Positions 42,615 to 51,584 of a DNA stretch of 64,000 nucleotides are shown here, piece by piece. How positions within the stretch are numbered: the stretch's first letter is position 1; each line of letters begins with the position of its first letter. Both the position numbers and the translations under genes were made by a program. The stretch covers positions 1 through 64,000 of the forward strand of contig NZ_JAFUAG010000045.1 in assembly GCF_017464355.1 (NCBI RefSeq), given 5' to 3'. The notes beneath the pieces are model-generated. The model saw nothing but the letters and a program-made list of their open reading frames with translations, had not been told where the DNA came from and did no database searches. This DNA comes from Ruminococcus sp. (GTDB taxonomy: Bacteria > Bacillota > Clostridia > Oscillospirales > Ruminococcaceae).

Positions 42615-44826
42615 CCGCTATGCACCATTCGTGCAGGATTTTATTTACCGCAATAACTGGGAAAGCCTTCGTGCCATACAGGCCGCCGCAGGCGATGTTA
42701 TCTTCAATACCGATGACAACCTGCTGCTGACAGCTTCAACTGCTTCGGGCAAGACAGAGGCTGCCTTCTTTCCCATACTCACCCTCTTTTCCGAGGATAT
42801 GCCCCGTTCGGTGGGCGCCATATACATCGGACCCCTGAAAGCCCTGATAAACGACCAGTTCACCCGCCTCAACGACCTCTGCGAGGACGCAGGCATACCT
42901 GTCTGGCACTGGCACGGCGATGTGGCACAGTCCCACAAAACCCGTATGCTGAAAAAGCCCTCGGGGATACTGCAGATAACTCCCGAATCACTGGAAGCCA
43001 TGATGATACGCAAGCACGCAGCCCTCACCAAGCTTTTCGGGGATCTGCGCTTTATCGTCATCGATGAGGTGCATTCTCTCATGCGGGGCGACCGCGGCGG
43101 CCAGACCCTCTGCCTTATTGAGCGCCTTTGCAGACAGGCAGGGGTGAACCCCAGACGTATCGGGCTTTCCGCTACCATAGGCGACCCCGAGGCTGCAGGG
43201 GAGTTCATCTCGGCAGGCACAGGCAGAAAGACAGCTATCCCGAAAATAGAAGCAAAGGGCACCCGCTGGCGGCTCTCCATGGAGCATTTCTATGTCAGCG
43301 ATACTCAGGCTTCGGCAGACAAAAAGGATATCAAAGCCCTGCCCGAACTTGAAGCCCCCACCGATAAAGCTCCCGCCCACTCCGACCCGGGCATGGGCTA
43401 TATCTTCGAGCATACCAGGGGCAAAAAGTGCCTTATCTTTGTAAATTCCCGTGAGGAATGCGAAGCTGTCACCACCACTCTGCGTTCTTACTGCGAAGCC
43501 AACCATGAGCGTGACCGTTTTCTTATCCACCACGGAAATCTCTCGGCCTCGTACCGTGAAACTGCCGAAGCCGCCATGAAAGACGAAGATGTGCAGATGA
43601 CCACCGTCACCACTGCCACCCTCGAACTCGGTATCGACATAGGCAGGCTTGAAAGGGCTTTCCAGATAGATGCGCCCTTTACCGTTTCATCTTTCCTCCA
43701 GCGCATGGGCCGCACAGGCAGACGTGACCTGCCCCCCGAGATGTGGTTCGTCATGCGGGAGGATATGCCCGAGCCCCGCACCATGCTGCCCTCCACCGTG
43801 CCCTGGAAACTGCTGCAGGGCATAGCGCTGGTGCAGGCCTATCTGGAGGAACGCTGGGTCGAGCCCCCAAGACTTGACCGCCTGCCCTACAGCCTGCTCT
43901 ACCACCAGACCATGTCCACCCTGGCCTCCTGCGGAGAGCTTACCCCTGCCCAGCTGGCACAGCGGGTGCTTACCCTGAAATACTTCCACCGCATAACAGC
44001 AGATGACTACAAGCTGCTGCTGCGCCACCTTATCGAAAAAGACCATATCCAGCGCACCGACGAGGGCGGGCTCATAGTCGGCCTTGCAGGAGAAAGGCTG
44101 GTCAACAACTTCAAGTTCTACGCAGTTTTTCAGGAGAACGAGGAGTACACCGTAAGGTGTGAGTCCCAGGAACTCGGCACCCTGGTCATGCCGCCCCCCG
44201 TAGGTGAGAAGATAGCCATTGCAGGTCAGGTGTGGATAGTCACCGAGCTTGACCATAAGCGCCACCTTGTCTACTGCGAGCCCGTAAAGGGCAAGGTGCC
44301 CGCCTATTTCGGGGATTGCCCAGGGGATATCAACACCAAGATACTCAAGCGCATGAGACAGGTGCTGTGTGAGGACAAGAGCTATCCCTACCTTATGAAA
44401 AATGCGGTAGCAAGGCTTGAACAGGCCAGAATGACCGCCCGCAATTCCGGGGTGTCATCGGTAGATCTTATAAACCTCGGTGGAGATATGTGGGCGCTTT
44501 TCCCATGGATAGGCACCTATGCTTTCTTTGCGCTGGAACGTTTTCTGAACGTAAGGTGCAAGGACAGGCTGCACATGAAAGGTATAGACTCCTTCCGCCC
44601 CTACTTCATACAGTTCACCATGAAGGCCACAAAGGAAGAATTTCTCAGCGTGCTTCGTGAAGAAGCAGCACGCCCCATCGACCCCATGGAACTGGTCTAC
44701 CCGAAAGAGATACCCCTGTTTGAAAAATACGATGAACATCTTCCCGCCGAACTGGTGCGCAAGGGCTTTGCCTATGGTGTGCTGGATATTGACGGAATGC
44801 TTTCGGCAGTGAACAGTTTTATCTGA
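42601..44826 (+). CDS. Lhr/BrxHI-like DEAD/DEAH-box helicase
   Basis: 741 residues, superfamily II. Motif I TASTASGKT (44-52), motif II DEVH (156-159), motif III SAT (191-193), motif VI QRMGRTGRR (368-376), then a long C-terminal extension. It resembles the Lhr-like helicases (BrxHI) of BREX-related loci and is much shorter than E. coli Lhr. Predicted to translocate on DNA or DNA:RNA hybrids with the ATPase and TerB protein. AAGGGAAAGG lies upstream. Confidence 0.88.
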   Translation: MNVFDRYAPFVQDFIYRNNWESLRAIQAAAGDVIFNTDDNLLLTASTASGKTEAAFFPILTLFSEDMPRSVGAIYIGPLKALINDQFTRLNDLCEDAGIPVWHWHGDVAQSHKTRMLKKPSGILQITPESLEAMMIRKHAALTKLFGDLRFIVIDEVHSLMRGDRGGQTLCLIERLCRQAGVNPRRIGLSATIGDPEAAGEFISAGTGRKTAIPKIEAKGTRWRLSMEHFYVSDTQASADKKDIKALPELEAPTDKAPAHSDPGMGYIFEHTRGKKCLIFVNSREECEAVTTTLRSYCEANHERDRFLIHHGNLSASYRETAEAAMKDEDVQMTTVTTATLELGIDIGRLERAFQIDAPFTVSSFLQRMGRTGRRDLPPEMWFVMREDMPEPRTMLPSTVPWKLLQGIALVQAYLEERWVEPPRLDRLPYSLLYHQTMSTLASCGELTPAQLAQRVLTLKYFHRITADDYKLLLRHLIEKDHIQRTDEGGLIVGLAGERLVNNFKFYAVFQENEEYTVRCESQELGTLVMPPPVGEKIAIAGQVWIVTELDHKRHLVYCEPVKGKVPAYFGDCPGDINTKILKRMRQVLCEDKSYPYLMKNAVARLEQARMTARNSGVSSVDLINLGGDMWALFPWIGTYAFFALERFLNVRCKDRLHMKGIDSFRPYFIQFTMKATKEEFLSVLREEAARPIDPMELVYPKEIPLFEKYDEHLPAELVRKGFAYGVLDIDGMLSAVNSFI

Positions 44827-44863
44827 TACAGAACAGTCCTGTCTTATAAAGAAAGGAGAAGCC

Positions 44864-45382
44864 ATGCTTATCACTGACAGAGAAGAATACCTGCGTATCT
44901 GGGACATGGTGTATGAACGCCTGGGTTTTGAACCCTCATACGATCACCGTGGCCATTCCATGGAAGTACCCCTGCCCTTTGATATCAGGGAGCGATATTC
45001 GGTCTATGCCACAGACGGACTACCCGTTGACAAAATAGATGAACTGTACAAAAAAATGACTTCTGTTCTTGCGGATATCACCCCCGCAGGAGGAAAGGTC
45101 TATGCCCTTGACTGGCAGCACAGCCTGTTCCTCTTTGACCCCAGAGATAAGGAAGATATGAAAACCGTGTATGTGGAAGACGAAAAATATTCGGGTGGAG
45201 GGTACTATGCTTATTTCCCCGAATTTCTCCCCGACGGCGACTACTATTTCTTCATTGCGGAAGATTTTTCCTTCGGCTGGCTGGGGCACCCCTGGCGGCA
45301 GGAGATATGGGTCTTCGGTGAAAAGCTGCTTGCCTTCATGGAAGAAAACTACAAGACCCTCGGCTTTGAAAAGCTGGTATAA
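44864..45382 (+). CDS. DUF2716-like protein
   Basis: 172 residues with the order ALDWQHSLFLFDP, FPEFLPDGDYYFFIAEDF, GHPWRQEIWVFGEKLL, which fits DUF2716. Function of that family is unknown. It starts 37 bases after the helicase stop with AAAGGAG, so it may be the last gene of the operon. Immunity-type or toxin-linked roles have been suggested for some SUKH-like neighbours of such proteins, but nothing here shows that. Confidence 0.6.
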   Translation: MLITDREEYLRIWDMVYERLGFEPSYDHRGHSMEVPLPFDIRERYSVYATDGLPVDKIDELYKKMTSVLADITPAGGKVYALDWQHSLFLFDPRDKEDMKTVYVEDEKYSGGGYYAYFPEFLPDGDYYFFIAEDFSFGWLGHPWRQEIWVFGEKLLAFMEENYKTLGFEKLV

Positions 45383-45394
45383 AAAGGCATAACA

Positions 45395-45426
45395 AAGGCG
45401 CCCGCGGCAGCTTCCGTGGGCGCCTT
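45395..45426. terminator. Bidirectional terminator
   Basis: 13-bp stem with one G-U pair, AAGGCGCCCGCGG / CCGTGGGCGCCTT (45395-45407 and 45414-45426), between the DUF2716 gene and the converging sufB. Confidence 0.8.
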
Positions 45427-45444
45427 ATCATATGGCAAAAATTA

Positions 45445-46371
45445 TTATTTCAGGAACCCGTTGATTATCTGCTCCTCAGCCTCAGCCTCGGTAAGACCCA
45501 GTGTCATCAGCTTTATCAGCTGCTCGCCTGCTATCTTGCCTATGGCAGCCTCGTGAACAAGGGCTGCATCAACGCTGTTGGCCTCCAGTGAAGGAACAGC
45601 CAGTATCCTGCCGTTGTCCATGATTATGGAGTCGCATTCGGTGTGACCGCTGCAGGCAGCGTTGCCGTTTACGCAGAGGTCAAGCTTCTGGTAAGAGTTG
45701 TCCCTTGCAACAGAACGTGATACCACATCAGCACTGGAACCGTCACCGTTCAGCGATACCTGATAGGTGCTGAGTGCCTGCTGCTCACCGTGGGTCATCA
45801 GCCTTTCACGGACATTCAGCTTGGCACCGGCCTTAAGCTCGGCCACAGTTTTTCTGTCTGTGGAGTCAACACCCTTTATCTGCACCATTTCCATATCAAC
45901 AGTGCTGCCCTCTTCCATGTAGACTTCCGTCACAGGGTTCAGCACCCTTTTGCCTGTGCCCTCACCTGAGCCGTAGTGTTTTTCCACATATCTTACCTTG
46001 GAATTCTTTCCCACGAAAAATCTGTGTACACCGTCATGTTCCGAATCCTGAGTGCCGCAGTTGTCGATACCGCAGCCCGCAACTATGAGCACATCGCAGT
46101 TCTCGCCAACATAGAAATCATTGTAGACCGTTTCCTTCAGGCCGCTTTCGCTGAGAACGACAGGTATGTGTACGCTCTCGTTCTTTGTGCCGTCCTTGAT
46201 CTTTATGTCGATACCGCTTACATCGGTCTTGCTGATTATCTCGATATTCGCCGTGGAATTTCTTCCCACCGATTCACCGTTGGCACGGAGATTGTACGCA
46301 CCCTCGGGTATGTCATGAAGCTCTGCTACTTCCTGTAAAAGCTGTTTCTGTACAGCGTCCATTTTCAGCAT
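45445..46371 (-). CDS. sufB: SufB/SufD-like Fe-S scaffold protein of a minimal SUF system
   Basis: 308 residues from the ATG at 46371 (AAGGAGG 8 bases upstream); a GTG at 46380 is the alternative. Beta-helix core with the conserved end region HTECDSIIMD and VHEAAIGKIAGEQ. Much shorter than E. coli SufB (about 495) because the N-terminal part is lacking, as in the two-gene SufBC (SMS-type) systems of anaerobes. Assembles [Fe-S] clusters with the SufC ATPase upstream. Confidence 0.9.
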   Translation of the reverse strand: MLKMDAVQKQLLQEVAELHDIPEGAYNLRANGESVGRNSTANIEIISKTDVSGIDIKIKDGTKNESVHIPVVLSESGLKETVYNDFYVGENCDVLIVAGCGIDNCGTQDSEHDGVHRFFVGKNSKVRYVEKHYGSGEGTGKRVLNPVTEVYMEEGSTVDMEMVQIKGVDSTDRKTVAELKAGAKLNVRERLMTHGEQQALSTYQVSLNGDGSSADVVSRSVARDNSYQKLDLCVNGNAACSGHTECDSIIMDNGRILAVPSLEANSVDAALVHEAAIGKIAGEQLIKLMTLGLTEAEAEEQIINGFLK

Positions 46372-46384
46372 CTCCGTCACCTCC

Positions 46385-47116
46385 TTATTCTTCGATCTTG
46401 GGACAAATGGTCTGTGCGTAATTGCTGCTCATTATTTCGGGCAGTATCTCATCTGCGGGGCCCTGCTTTATCAGCTTACCGTCAGAAAGCACCACTATCT
46501 CATCTGCTATTTTCAAAAGTCTTTCCTGATGAGAGATGACAACTACCGTCCTGTCAGTATCAGCCTTGCGCATATTCTCAAATATGCGGATAAGGTTGTT
46601 GAAGCTCCACAGGTCGATACCGGCCTCAGGCTCATCGAAAACTGCAAGCTTCACATCTCTTGCCATGACAGTTGCTATCTCTATCCTCTTCAGTTCGCCG
46701 CCCGAAAGGGAAGCGTTCACCTCACGCCTGATGTAGTCCTTGGCGCAGAGCCCTACCTCGGAAAGATAAGCGCAGGCATCGGAAACCGAAAGATTTTTGC
46801 CCGCAGCTATCCTCAGCAGGTCAAGTACCGTCAGCCCCTTGAAGCGTACAGGCTGCTGAAAAGCAAAGCCTATGCCTGCCCTGGCCCTTTCGGTTATGCT
46901 CATGTCGGTAATGTCTGTACCGTTGAATATCAGTCTGCCTTCGGTGGGCTTTACTATTCCCGCGATTATTTTCGCCAGGGTAGATTTGCCGCCGCCGTTA
47001 GGGCCTGTTATAACGATGAACTTGTCATCGGGTATGATAAGGTCTATGCCTCTGATTATGTCGGCAGCCTTGCCGCCGTCATCTGCACTGAAAGTTATAT
47101 TTTTAAGCTCCAGCAT
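46385..47116 (-). CDS. sufC: SufC-type Fe-S assembly ATPase
   Basis: 243 residues. Walker A GPNGGGKS (38-45), signature LSGGELKR, Walker B KLAVFDEPEAGID, H-loop SHQE. The signature and the PEAGID sequence are typical of SufC rather than of a transporter ATPase. First gene of the two-gene operon with sufB 13 bases on. Confidence 0.93.
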   Translation of the reverse strand: MLELKNITFSADDGGKAADIIRGIDLIIPDDKFIVITGPNGGGKSTLAKIIAGIVKPTEGRLIFNGTDITDMSITERARAGIGFAFQQPVRFKGLTVLDLLRIAAGKNLSVSDACAYLSEVGLCAKDYIRREVNASLSGGELKRIEIATVMARDVKLAVFDEPEAGIDLWSFNNLIRIFENMRKADTDRTVVVISHQERLLKIADEIVVLSDGKLIKQGPADEILPEIMSSNYAQTICPKIEE

Positions 47117-47222
47117 ATCAGAACTTCCTTTCTTCCTGTAATATATACTATTTTAGCATACTTTCATGAGTGTGTATGTTGCTTTTGCAACAAAAAGTTT
47201 CCCGTGCCACACTAACTCTATT

Positions 47223-47251
47223 ATTATAGCACATTATCTTACTTTTTACAA
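47223..47251 (-). promoter_or_regulatory. Promoter of the suf operon
   Basis: Minus-strand -35 TTGTAA (47251-47246), 17-bp spacer, -10 TATAAT (47228-47223), giving a leader of about 100 bases with a small hairpin GTTGC / GCAAC. The 412-base gap 47117-47528 holds this promoter, the divergent promoter at 47345 and the leader at 47380-47528. Confidence 0.6.
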
Positions 47252-47344
47252 TAGTTTTTTTCTATAACTCAAAGATTGTATGACAAATTTTAACACTCAA
47301 ATATATGAAAATGGTATATTTTTGTGAAAATTTAAGTTCAACTC

Positions 47345-47373
47345 TTGAAAAATTTTTTGAAATATGGTATAAT
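47345..47373 (+). promoter_or_regulatory. Promoter of the GGDEF-EAL gene
   Basis: -35 TTGAAA (47345-47350), 17-bp spacer, -10 TATAAT (47368-47373), about 155 bases before the start codon. Confidence 0.75.
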
Positions 47374-47379
47374 CTCAAT

Positions 47380-47528
47380 AATTAGAGCAGTAGGTGAAGA
47401 CATTTTAGCTATATTTCTTCATTTTTTCTTTTGCAGGTCATGCAGAACCGCCTGTTGCTTTTGGGCACTGCGCTTTCGCTGCAGCTGCCTTTGTGGGGTA
47501 AATATGTTTATGTTTGGGGGGAGAAGTA
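47380..47528 (+). other. Long leader with two possible hairpins
   Basis: The 150-base leader contains GCAGGTCATGCAGAACCGCC followed by TGTTGC, which can fold (GCAGG with CCTGT), and a second fold around GGGCACTGCG and GCAGCTGCCT. It does not match the c-di-GMP-I or c-di-GMP-II aptamer cores I know. Possible regulatory RNA for the downstream c-di-GMP gene. Confidence 0.35.
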
Positions 47529-49211
47529 ATGATCACGGATATAGTGCAGGCTTTTTCTTTTTTCATAGAGATGATGACCGACGCTGAGGATGCACTGGAT
47601 CCCAACACCCAGCGTCAGGCCATTGAGCATATCATGCGGCTCACTGATGTTTCAGAACTTAAGATATCCTACTATGAAAACTATAAGCTTGAAGGCACTG
47701 ACGAGAAAATGGATTACTTCATCTACAAAGACGGCGAGTCGGACGATGAGGAGTACATAGATAAAAAAGTTACCGACATCTCCGGGCTTGCTGTATACAG
47801 GTTCATGCACAAGGCGGGTACCCCGCCCTGGACCCGCCGTCACAGGGACAGGCTCTCGCTGCTGGTATCCATAATGTTCGTCTTCAACAGCCGCCAGATG
47901 CTGAAGCAGGTGGCCAACCGTTTCGGGTATTTTGATGACGCAGGCTACCATAATCTCAGATTTTTCCTTTCTCAGCTGGAAAGGCTGGATATGATAGGTG
48001 CCCTTAAGGGCAAGGCTATCGTCCATTTCAACCTTAAGCATTTCCAGATGGTAAATCAGCAGGCAGGCCGTGAAAACGGCGATATCGTCATGCAGGGCTT
48101 CATCGACGGCCTTGACGAGGTCATTGACGGCGAACTGCCCGTCTGCCGTATAGGCGGCGATAATTTCATCGGTTTGTTCGATTATGATAAGGTCGATTCG
48201 GTAACTGATTACCTCGGCGGGCGCATAATCAAGTTCGGTGAGGGCTACGGCGAGAGCGCCAGAGTAAGTGCTACCGCAGGTATATATAAGCTTGAAGATG
48301 ACCTGAAATTCAAGTCGCCCAATGAGCTGATGGATAAGGTCATGCCCGTGTCCTTTGCCGCCAAAAGCGGCGGCAAGGCAGATATACTTTTCTACAGCGC
48401 CGAGCTGCTTGATGGCAGAAGGCATACTATCGAGGTGCAGCGTGCTTTCCCGAAAGCGCTGGAGGACGAGGAATTCCTGGTGTACTACCAGCCAAAGGTC
48501 GAGATAGGCGGCTGCAAGCTTGTGGGTGCGGAAGCCCTCTGCCGCTGGCTGCATGAGGGTGAACTGATATCACCTGCCAGGTTCATACCTGTCCTTGAAA
48601 GCACCACTGATATCTGCAAGCTGGACTTCTATATGATAGAACACGTCTGCAAAGATATAAGGCGCTGGCTGGACGAAGGCAGGCCTGCGGTAAGGGTGTC
48701 GGTCAATCTTTCCCGCAAGCATATGCTTGATGTGGAGCTGCTCAATCATCTTATGGAACTGATAGATAAGTACAATGTTCCCCATGAACTTATCGAAGTG
48801 GAGCTTACAGAGACCACTACCGACGTGGAATTCAAGGACCTCAAGCGTATTGTCGGCGGATTGCAGGAGCTGGGCGTTTCCGCCTCGGTGGACGATTTCG
48901 GCATAGGCTATTCGTCCCTTAATCTCATCAAGGAGATACCCTGGAACGTCATCAAGATAGACAAGAGCATAGTGCCCGTCGATGAAGATGACGAGCACAG
49001 CCCCAGAAGTGTCATGTTCAAGTATGTTGTTGCCATGGCACGGGAAATGGGCCTTGAATGTATAGCCGAGGGTGTTGAAACAAAGGCTCAGGTCGAGATA
49101 CTTCGCCGCAGCGGCTGCGATGTGGCACAGGGCTTCTTCTTTGACAGACCTCTCCCCAAGGACGAATTTGAAAAGCGCCTCAGCCTGCAGGGCAGCAATT
49201 ACAAACTATAG
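47529..49211 (+). CDS. Degenerate-GGDEF / EAL cyclic-di-GMP phosphodiesterase
   Basis: 560 residues from the ATG at 47529 (GGGGGGAGAAG upstream). An N-terminal part of about 130 residues without clear domain, a GGDEF domain whose signature is changed to GGDNF (about 204), so cyclase activity is unlikely, and an EAL domain from about 305. EAL residues are kept: GAEALCRW, the NLS segment SVNLS, ELTET, DDFGIGYSS and AEGVE. It should hydrolyse c-di-GMP, possibly with GTP-regulated GGDNF. No membrane segment, so cytoplasmic. Confidence 0.9.
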   Translation: MITDIVQAFSFFIEMMTDAEDALDPNTQRQAIEHIMRLTDVSELKISYYENYKLEGTDEKMDYFIYKDGESDDEEYIDKKVTDISGLAVYRFMHKAGTPPWTRRHRDRLSLLVSIMFVFNSRQMLKQVANRFGYFDDAGYHNLRFFLSQLERLDMIGALKGKAIVHFNLKHFQMVNQQAGRENGDIVMQGFIDGLDEVIDGELPVCRIGGDNFIGLFDYDKVDSVTDYLGGRIIKFGEGYGESARVSATAGIYKLEDDLKFKSPNELMDKVMPVSFAAKSGGKADILFYSAELLDGRRHTIEVQRAFPKALEDEEFLVYYQPKVEIGGCKLVGAEALCRWLHEGELISPARFIPVLESTTDICKLDFYMIEHVCKDIRRWLDEGRPAVRVSVNLSRKHMLDVELLNHLMELIDKYNVPHELIEVELTETTTDVEFKDLKRIVGGLQELGVSASVDDFGIGYSSLNLIKEIPWNVIKIDKSIVPVDEDDEHSPRSVMFKYVVAMAREMGLECIAEGVETKAQVEILRRSGCDVAQGFFFDRPLPKDEFEKRLSLQGSNYKL

Positions 49212-49220
49212 CAGTACAAC

Positions 49221-49255
49221 AAAGACCCGAAAGTCATCTGAACTTCCGGGTCTTT
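49221..49255. terminator. Bidirectional terminator
   Basis: AAAGACCCG / CGGGTCTTT (49221-49229 and 49247-49255), with inner AAG/CTT pairs and TTTT on the plus strand. Shared by the EAL gene and the converging cellulase gene. Confidence 0.75.
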
Positions 49256-49284
49256 TCATATATACTTTTCGCAGAAAGCGCAGT

Positions 49285-51327
49285 TTACTCAGCCGCCGCC
49301 AGATGCTTGCTCTCAGCATTGAATGTAACTTTCAGTTCGTTCGCAGCCTTTATTTTTGAAACATCAATAGGCGAAGCGTTCTTCGTGTTGCCGTAGGCAT
49401 TGTATATCTCAATGCGGTAGTTGTTCTTGCCCTCCAGGTCGCCCATTGCCAGCTTGCTCTGGTCAACAGCTATCTCAGTGCCGTCAACAAATACCTTTAC
49501 ATCGCTTATCTTGAGGTCTTTCAGCTTGTCCGCCGCATCGATGATATCTATAACGAAAACCGTAGCGCCCTCAGGCGTCTTGCCGCTGAAACCGCTGAAT
49601 ACCAGCTCGTTTGCACCGCTTACCAGGGTGGTGTCCACGCTGGGTATACCCTCATTTTCGTCAGCGCCAATGTTTGTCATAGGATCCCAGTCAGTGTCAG
49701 CGAAGCCCAGCCTTGCAGTGGCAGTCACTATCTCAGCGGGGGCATCAGGGTCTTCAACTTCTTCCTCATAGGGAACCACCTTGGGTATCTCGTAGTCGCC
49801 CTCAGTGTTGATAGCCCTCAGCATACCTTCCAGGATAGTGGGGTAGTCCACCGCACCTGTCCTTCTGTTGAACAGCCTGCAGCCGCCCTTGCCCTTGGCG
49901 CCGTTGTCCCAGTATACGGGTATAGCGCCGTTCTCCTTGGCATACTTGACAACGTTCTCGCACCATACTCTTCTGAACTCTGTGTTGTCAGGATCGGCGT
50001 AGGTCTTATCCGTAGGGCTGAATTCACCTATGATGACAGGGTAGCCTGCATCGGTAAAGGTCTTGAGCCTTGCCATCTGCTTTTTCAGGGCATTTACAGC
50101 GCCTGTGGTATCTACCTTGGCTTTGTTTGTGAATTCGGGACCCCACTGGGTCACTCTGGTATCCTCGTTGAGTACGAAGTTGTAAGGGTCATAATAATGC
50201 ACGGAGATAGCTATCCTGTTGGACTCAGCCGTGCAGCCCTCATCGGTGGGTATCCTGAAACCGTAGTCGCCCTCAGTGTATTCGATGTTGGTGTTCCAGC
50301 CGGGCACCAGCAGCCAGCGCGTGCTGTTCTCTCCGCCTACAGCCCTTATCGAGTCAACGAATATCTGGTTGTACTTGTTTATGTTCTCGTAGGATTCAGC
50401 ATCGGGGTCGCCCCAGTTCGAGTCGTTCTCATCATTGGTGAAATTGCGGTACTCCGCAGACCTCTTGCGGGCGAACTCCTCGTTCATGGACTCAAAGATA
50501 ACGTGCTCGTCATAGTCCTTGAAGGTCTCGGCTATCTGTGTCCAAACCGCAGCATACTTCGCCCTGATGACCTCCTGCTGCTCCTCGGGGGCATCGCAGT
50601 ACAGCCAGCCGCCTGCAATGGTGTGGTAGCCGTCGCTGTGCATATTCACGATGACATACAGGTCTTCCGCCACCATGTAATCAACAGCTTCCTTTATCTG
50701 GGACATCCATTCGTCCTTGATCTTGTAATCGGGACCCTCGCCGATGTTGTCCAGCCAGCCCACGGGCATTCTCACTGAGGAGAAGCCCAGCTCCTTTATC
50801 TGCTTGGCAAGGTCGGCATTCATGGGGATATTGCCCCATGCCGTCGGGTCGGGAGTGACCTCGTAAACGGTCTCGCCCGAAGAATACTTCACACCCTGGC
50901 CGTCCACATCGGTATACTCTTTCCCGTTGGACTTCACAGCCTCATAGGTGTTGCCCAGGTTCCAGCCCAGACCCATGGCCTTTGTGAAAGCGGCCTGACC
51001 GAAGTCGCCGTCCTCATCAGGCTCCTGCTTGTCTGCCTCAGGAATATTTCTTATACCCTTTACATGAGCCGCAATAAGATTGAGGTCTGTAACATTAACG
51101 TCGTCATCTTTGTTCACATCAGCTGCAGCCAGTCTGTCATCAGCAATGTTCCTGATACTCTTGACATGGGCAGCGCAAATGGAGATATCAGTGACATTTA
51201 TATCGCCGTCACCGTTTATGTCACCGAGGGTGATTTCCGCCGCACTGACAGCAAGGGCACTCAGCGCCGAGCAGGACATTGCACATACAGCTGCAAGAGC
51301 AGCCAGTTTTTTTATAGCATTATTCAA
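49285..51327 (-). CDS. GH5 cellulase/endoglucanase with N-terminal dockerin
   Basis: 680 residues from the TTG at 51327, which has GGAG 8 bases upstream; the ATG at 51345 has no ribosome site. Signal peptide (about 1-29), type I dockerin at about 34-95 (GDINGDGDIN, DVNKDDDVN), GH5 catalytic domain at about 110-505. Acid/base Glu283 in FESMNEE and nucleophile Glu435 in VIIGEFSP; GLGWNLGNT at the start of the domain. The C-terminal about 150 residues form a beta-rich, carbohydrate-binding-like module. Hydrolyses beta-1,4-glucans. A dockerin at the N-terminus rather than the end is unusual. Confidence 0.93.
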   Translation of the reverse strand: MNNAIKKLAALAAVCAMSCSALSALAVSAAEITLGDINGDGDINVTDISICAAHVKSIRNIADDRLAAADVNKDDDVNVTDLNLIAAHVKGIRNIPEADKQEPDEDGDFGQAAFTKAMGLGWNLGNTYEAVKSNGKEYTDVDGQGVKYSSGETVYEVTPDPTAWGNIPMNADLAKQIKELGFSSVRMPVGWLDNIGEGPDYKIKDEWMSQIKEAVDYMVAEDLYVIVNMHSDGYHTIAGGWLYCDAPEEQQEVIRAKYAAVWTQIAETFKDYDEHVIFESMNEEFARKRSAEYRNFTNDENDSNWGDPDAESYENINKYNQIFVDSIRAVGGENSTRWLLVPGWNTNIEYTEGDYGFRIPTDEGCTAESNRIAISVHYYDPYNFVLNEDTRVTQWGPEFTNKAKVDTTGAVNALKKQMARLKTFTDAGYPVIIGEFSPTDKTYADPDNTEFRRVWCENVVKYAKENGAIPVYWDNGAKGKGGCRLFNRRTGAVDYPTILEGMLRAINTEGDYEIPKVVPYEEEVEDPDAPAEIVTATARLGFADTDWDPMTNIGADENEGIPSVDTTLVSGANELVFSGFSGKTPEGATVFVIDIIDAADKLKDLKISDVKVFVDGTEIAVDQSKLAMGDLEGKNNYRIEIYNAYGNTKNASPIDVSKIKAANELKVTFNAESKHLAAAE

Positions 51328-51403
51328 GCCTATCACTCCATCCATATGTTAAAATATTAACCGCGGACAGCACCATGCTGCCCAGCTTCCTTATTATGGG
51401 ACA

Positions 51404-51432
51404 ATTATAGCATACTTTTTACCCAATTGCAA
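51404..51432 (-). promoter_or_regulatory. Promoter of the GH5 cellulase gene
   Basis: Minus-strand -35 TTGCAA (51432-51427), 17-bp spacer, -10 TATAAT (51409-51404). The same -35 TTGCAA occurs before cooS and pgi. Confidence 0.7.
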
Positions 51433-51441
51433 TAGGTAAAA
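51417..51441. promoter_or_regulatory. Palindromic operator over the cellulase -35 box
   Basis: Arms TTTTACC (51417-51423) and GGTAAAA (51435-51441) are perfect complements with an 11-base centre that contains the -35 box. A repressor bound here would block the promoter. A LacI- or GntR-type sugar-responsive regulator would fit, but none is encoded nearby. Confidence 0.55.
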
Positions 51442-51584
51442 GTCAATTATTATTGTAAACTTTATGCCTTCTTGTAAGAATATGAAACGCTTTAAGTAAA
51501 AAATATTGATATAAAAACAAGTCCTTAACAGAGTCATGAACTATCCTTGTCCGCCATATCATGTACTATAAAGGAGGTCTAGCC

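Noticed and set aside
39090-44826. Complete BREX system
   Set aside because: Only BrxD-like and BrxHI-like parts are present; no pglX methylase, pglZ, brxA, brxB or brxC homologue is seen.
47380-47528. c-di-GMP riboswitch before the EAL gene
   Set aside because: The conserved cores of c-di-GMP-I and c-di-GMP-II aptamers are not found; kept only as an unassigned leader.
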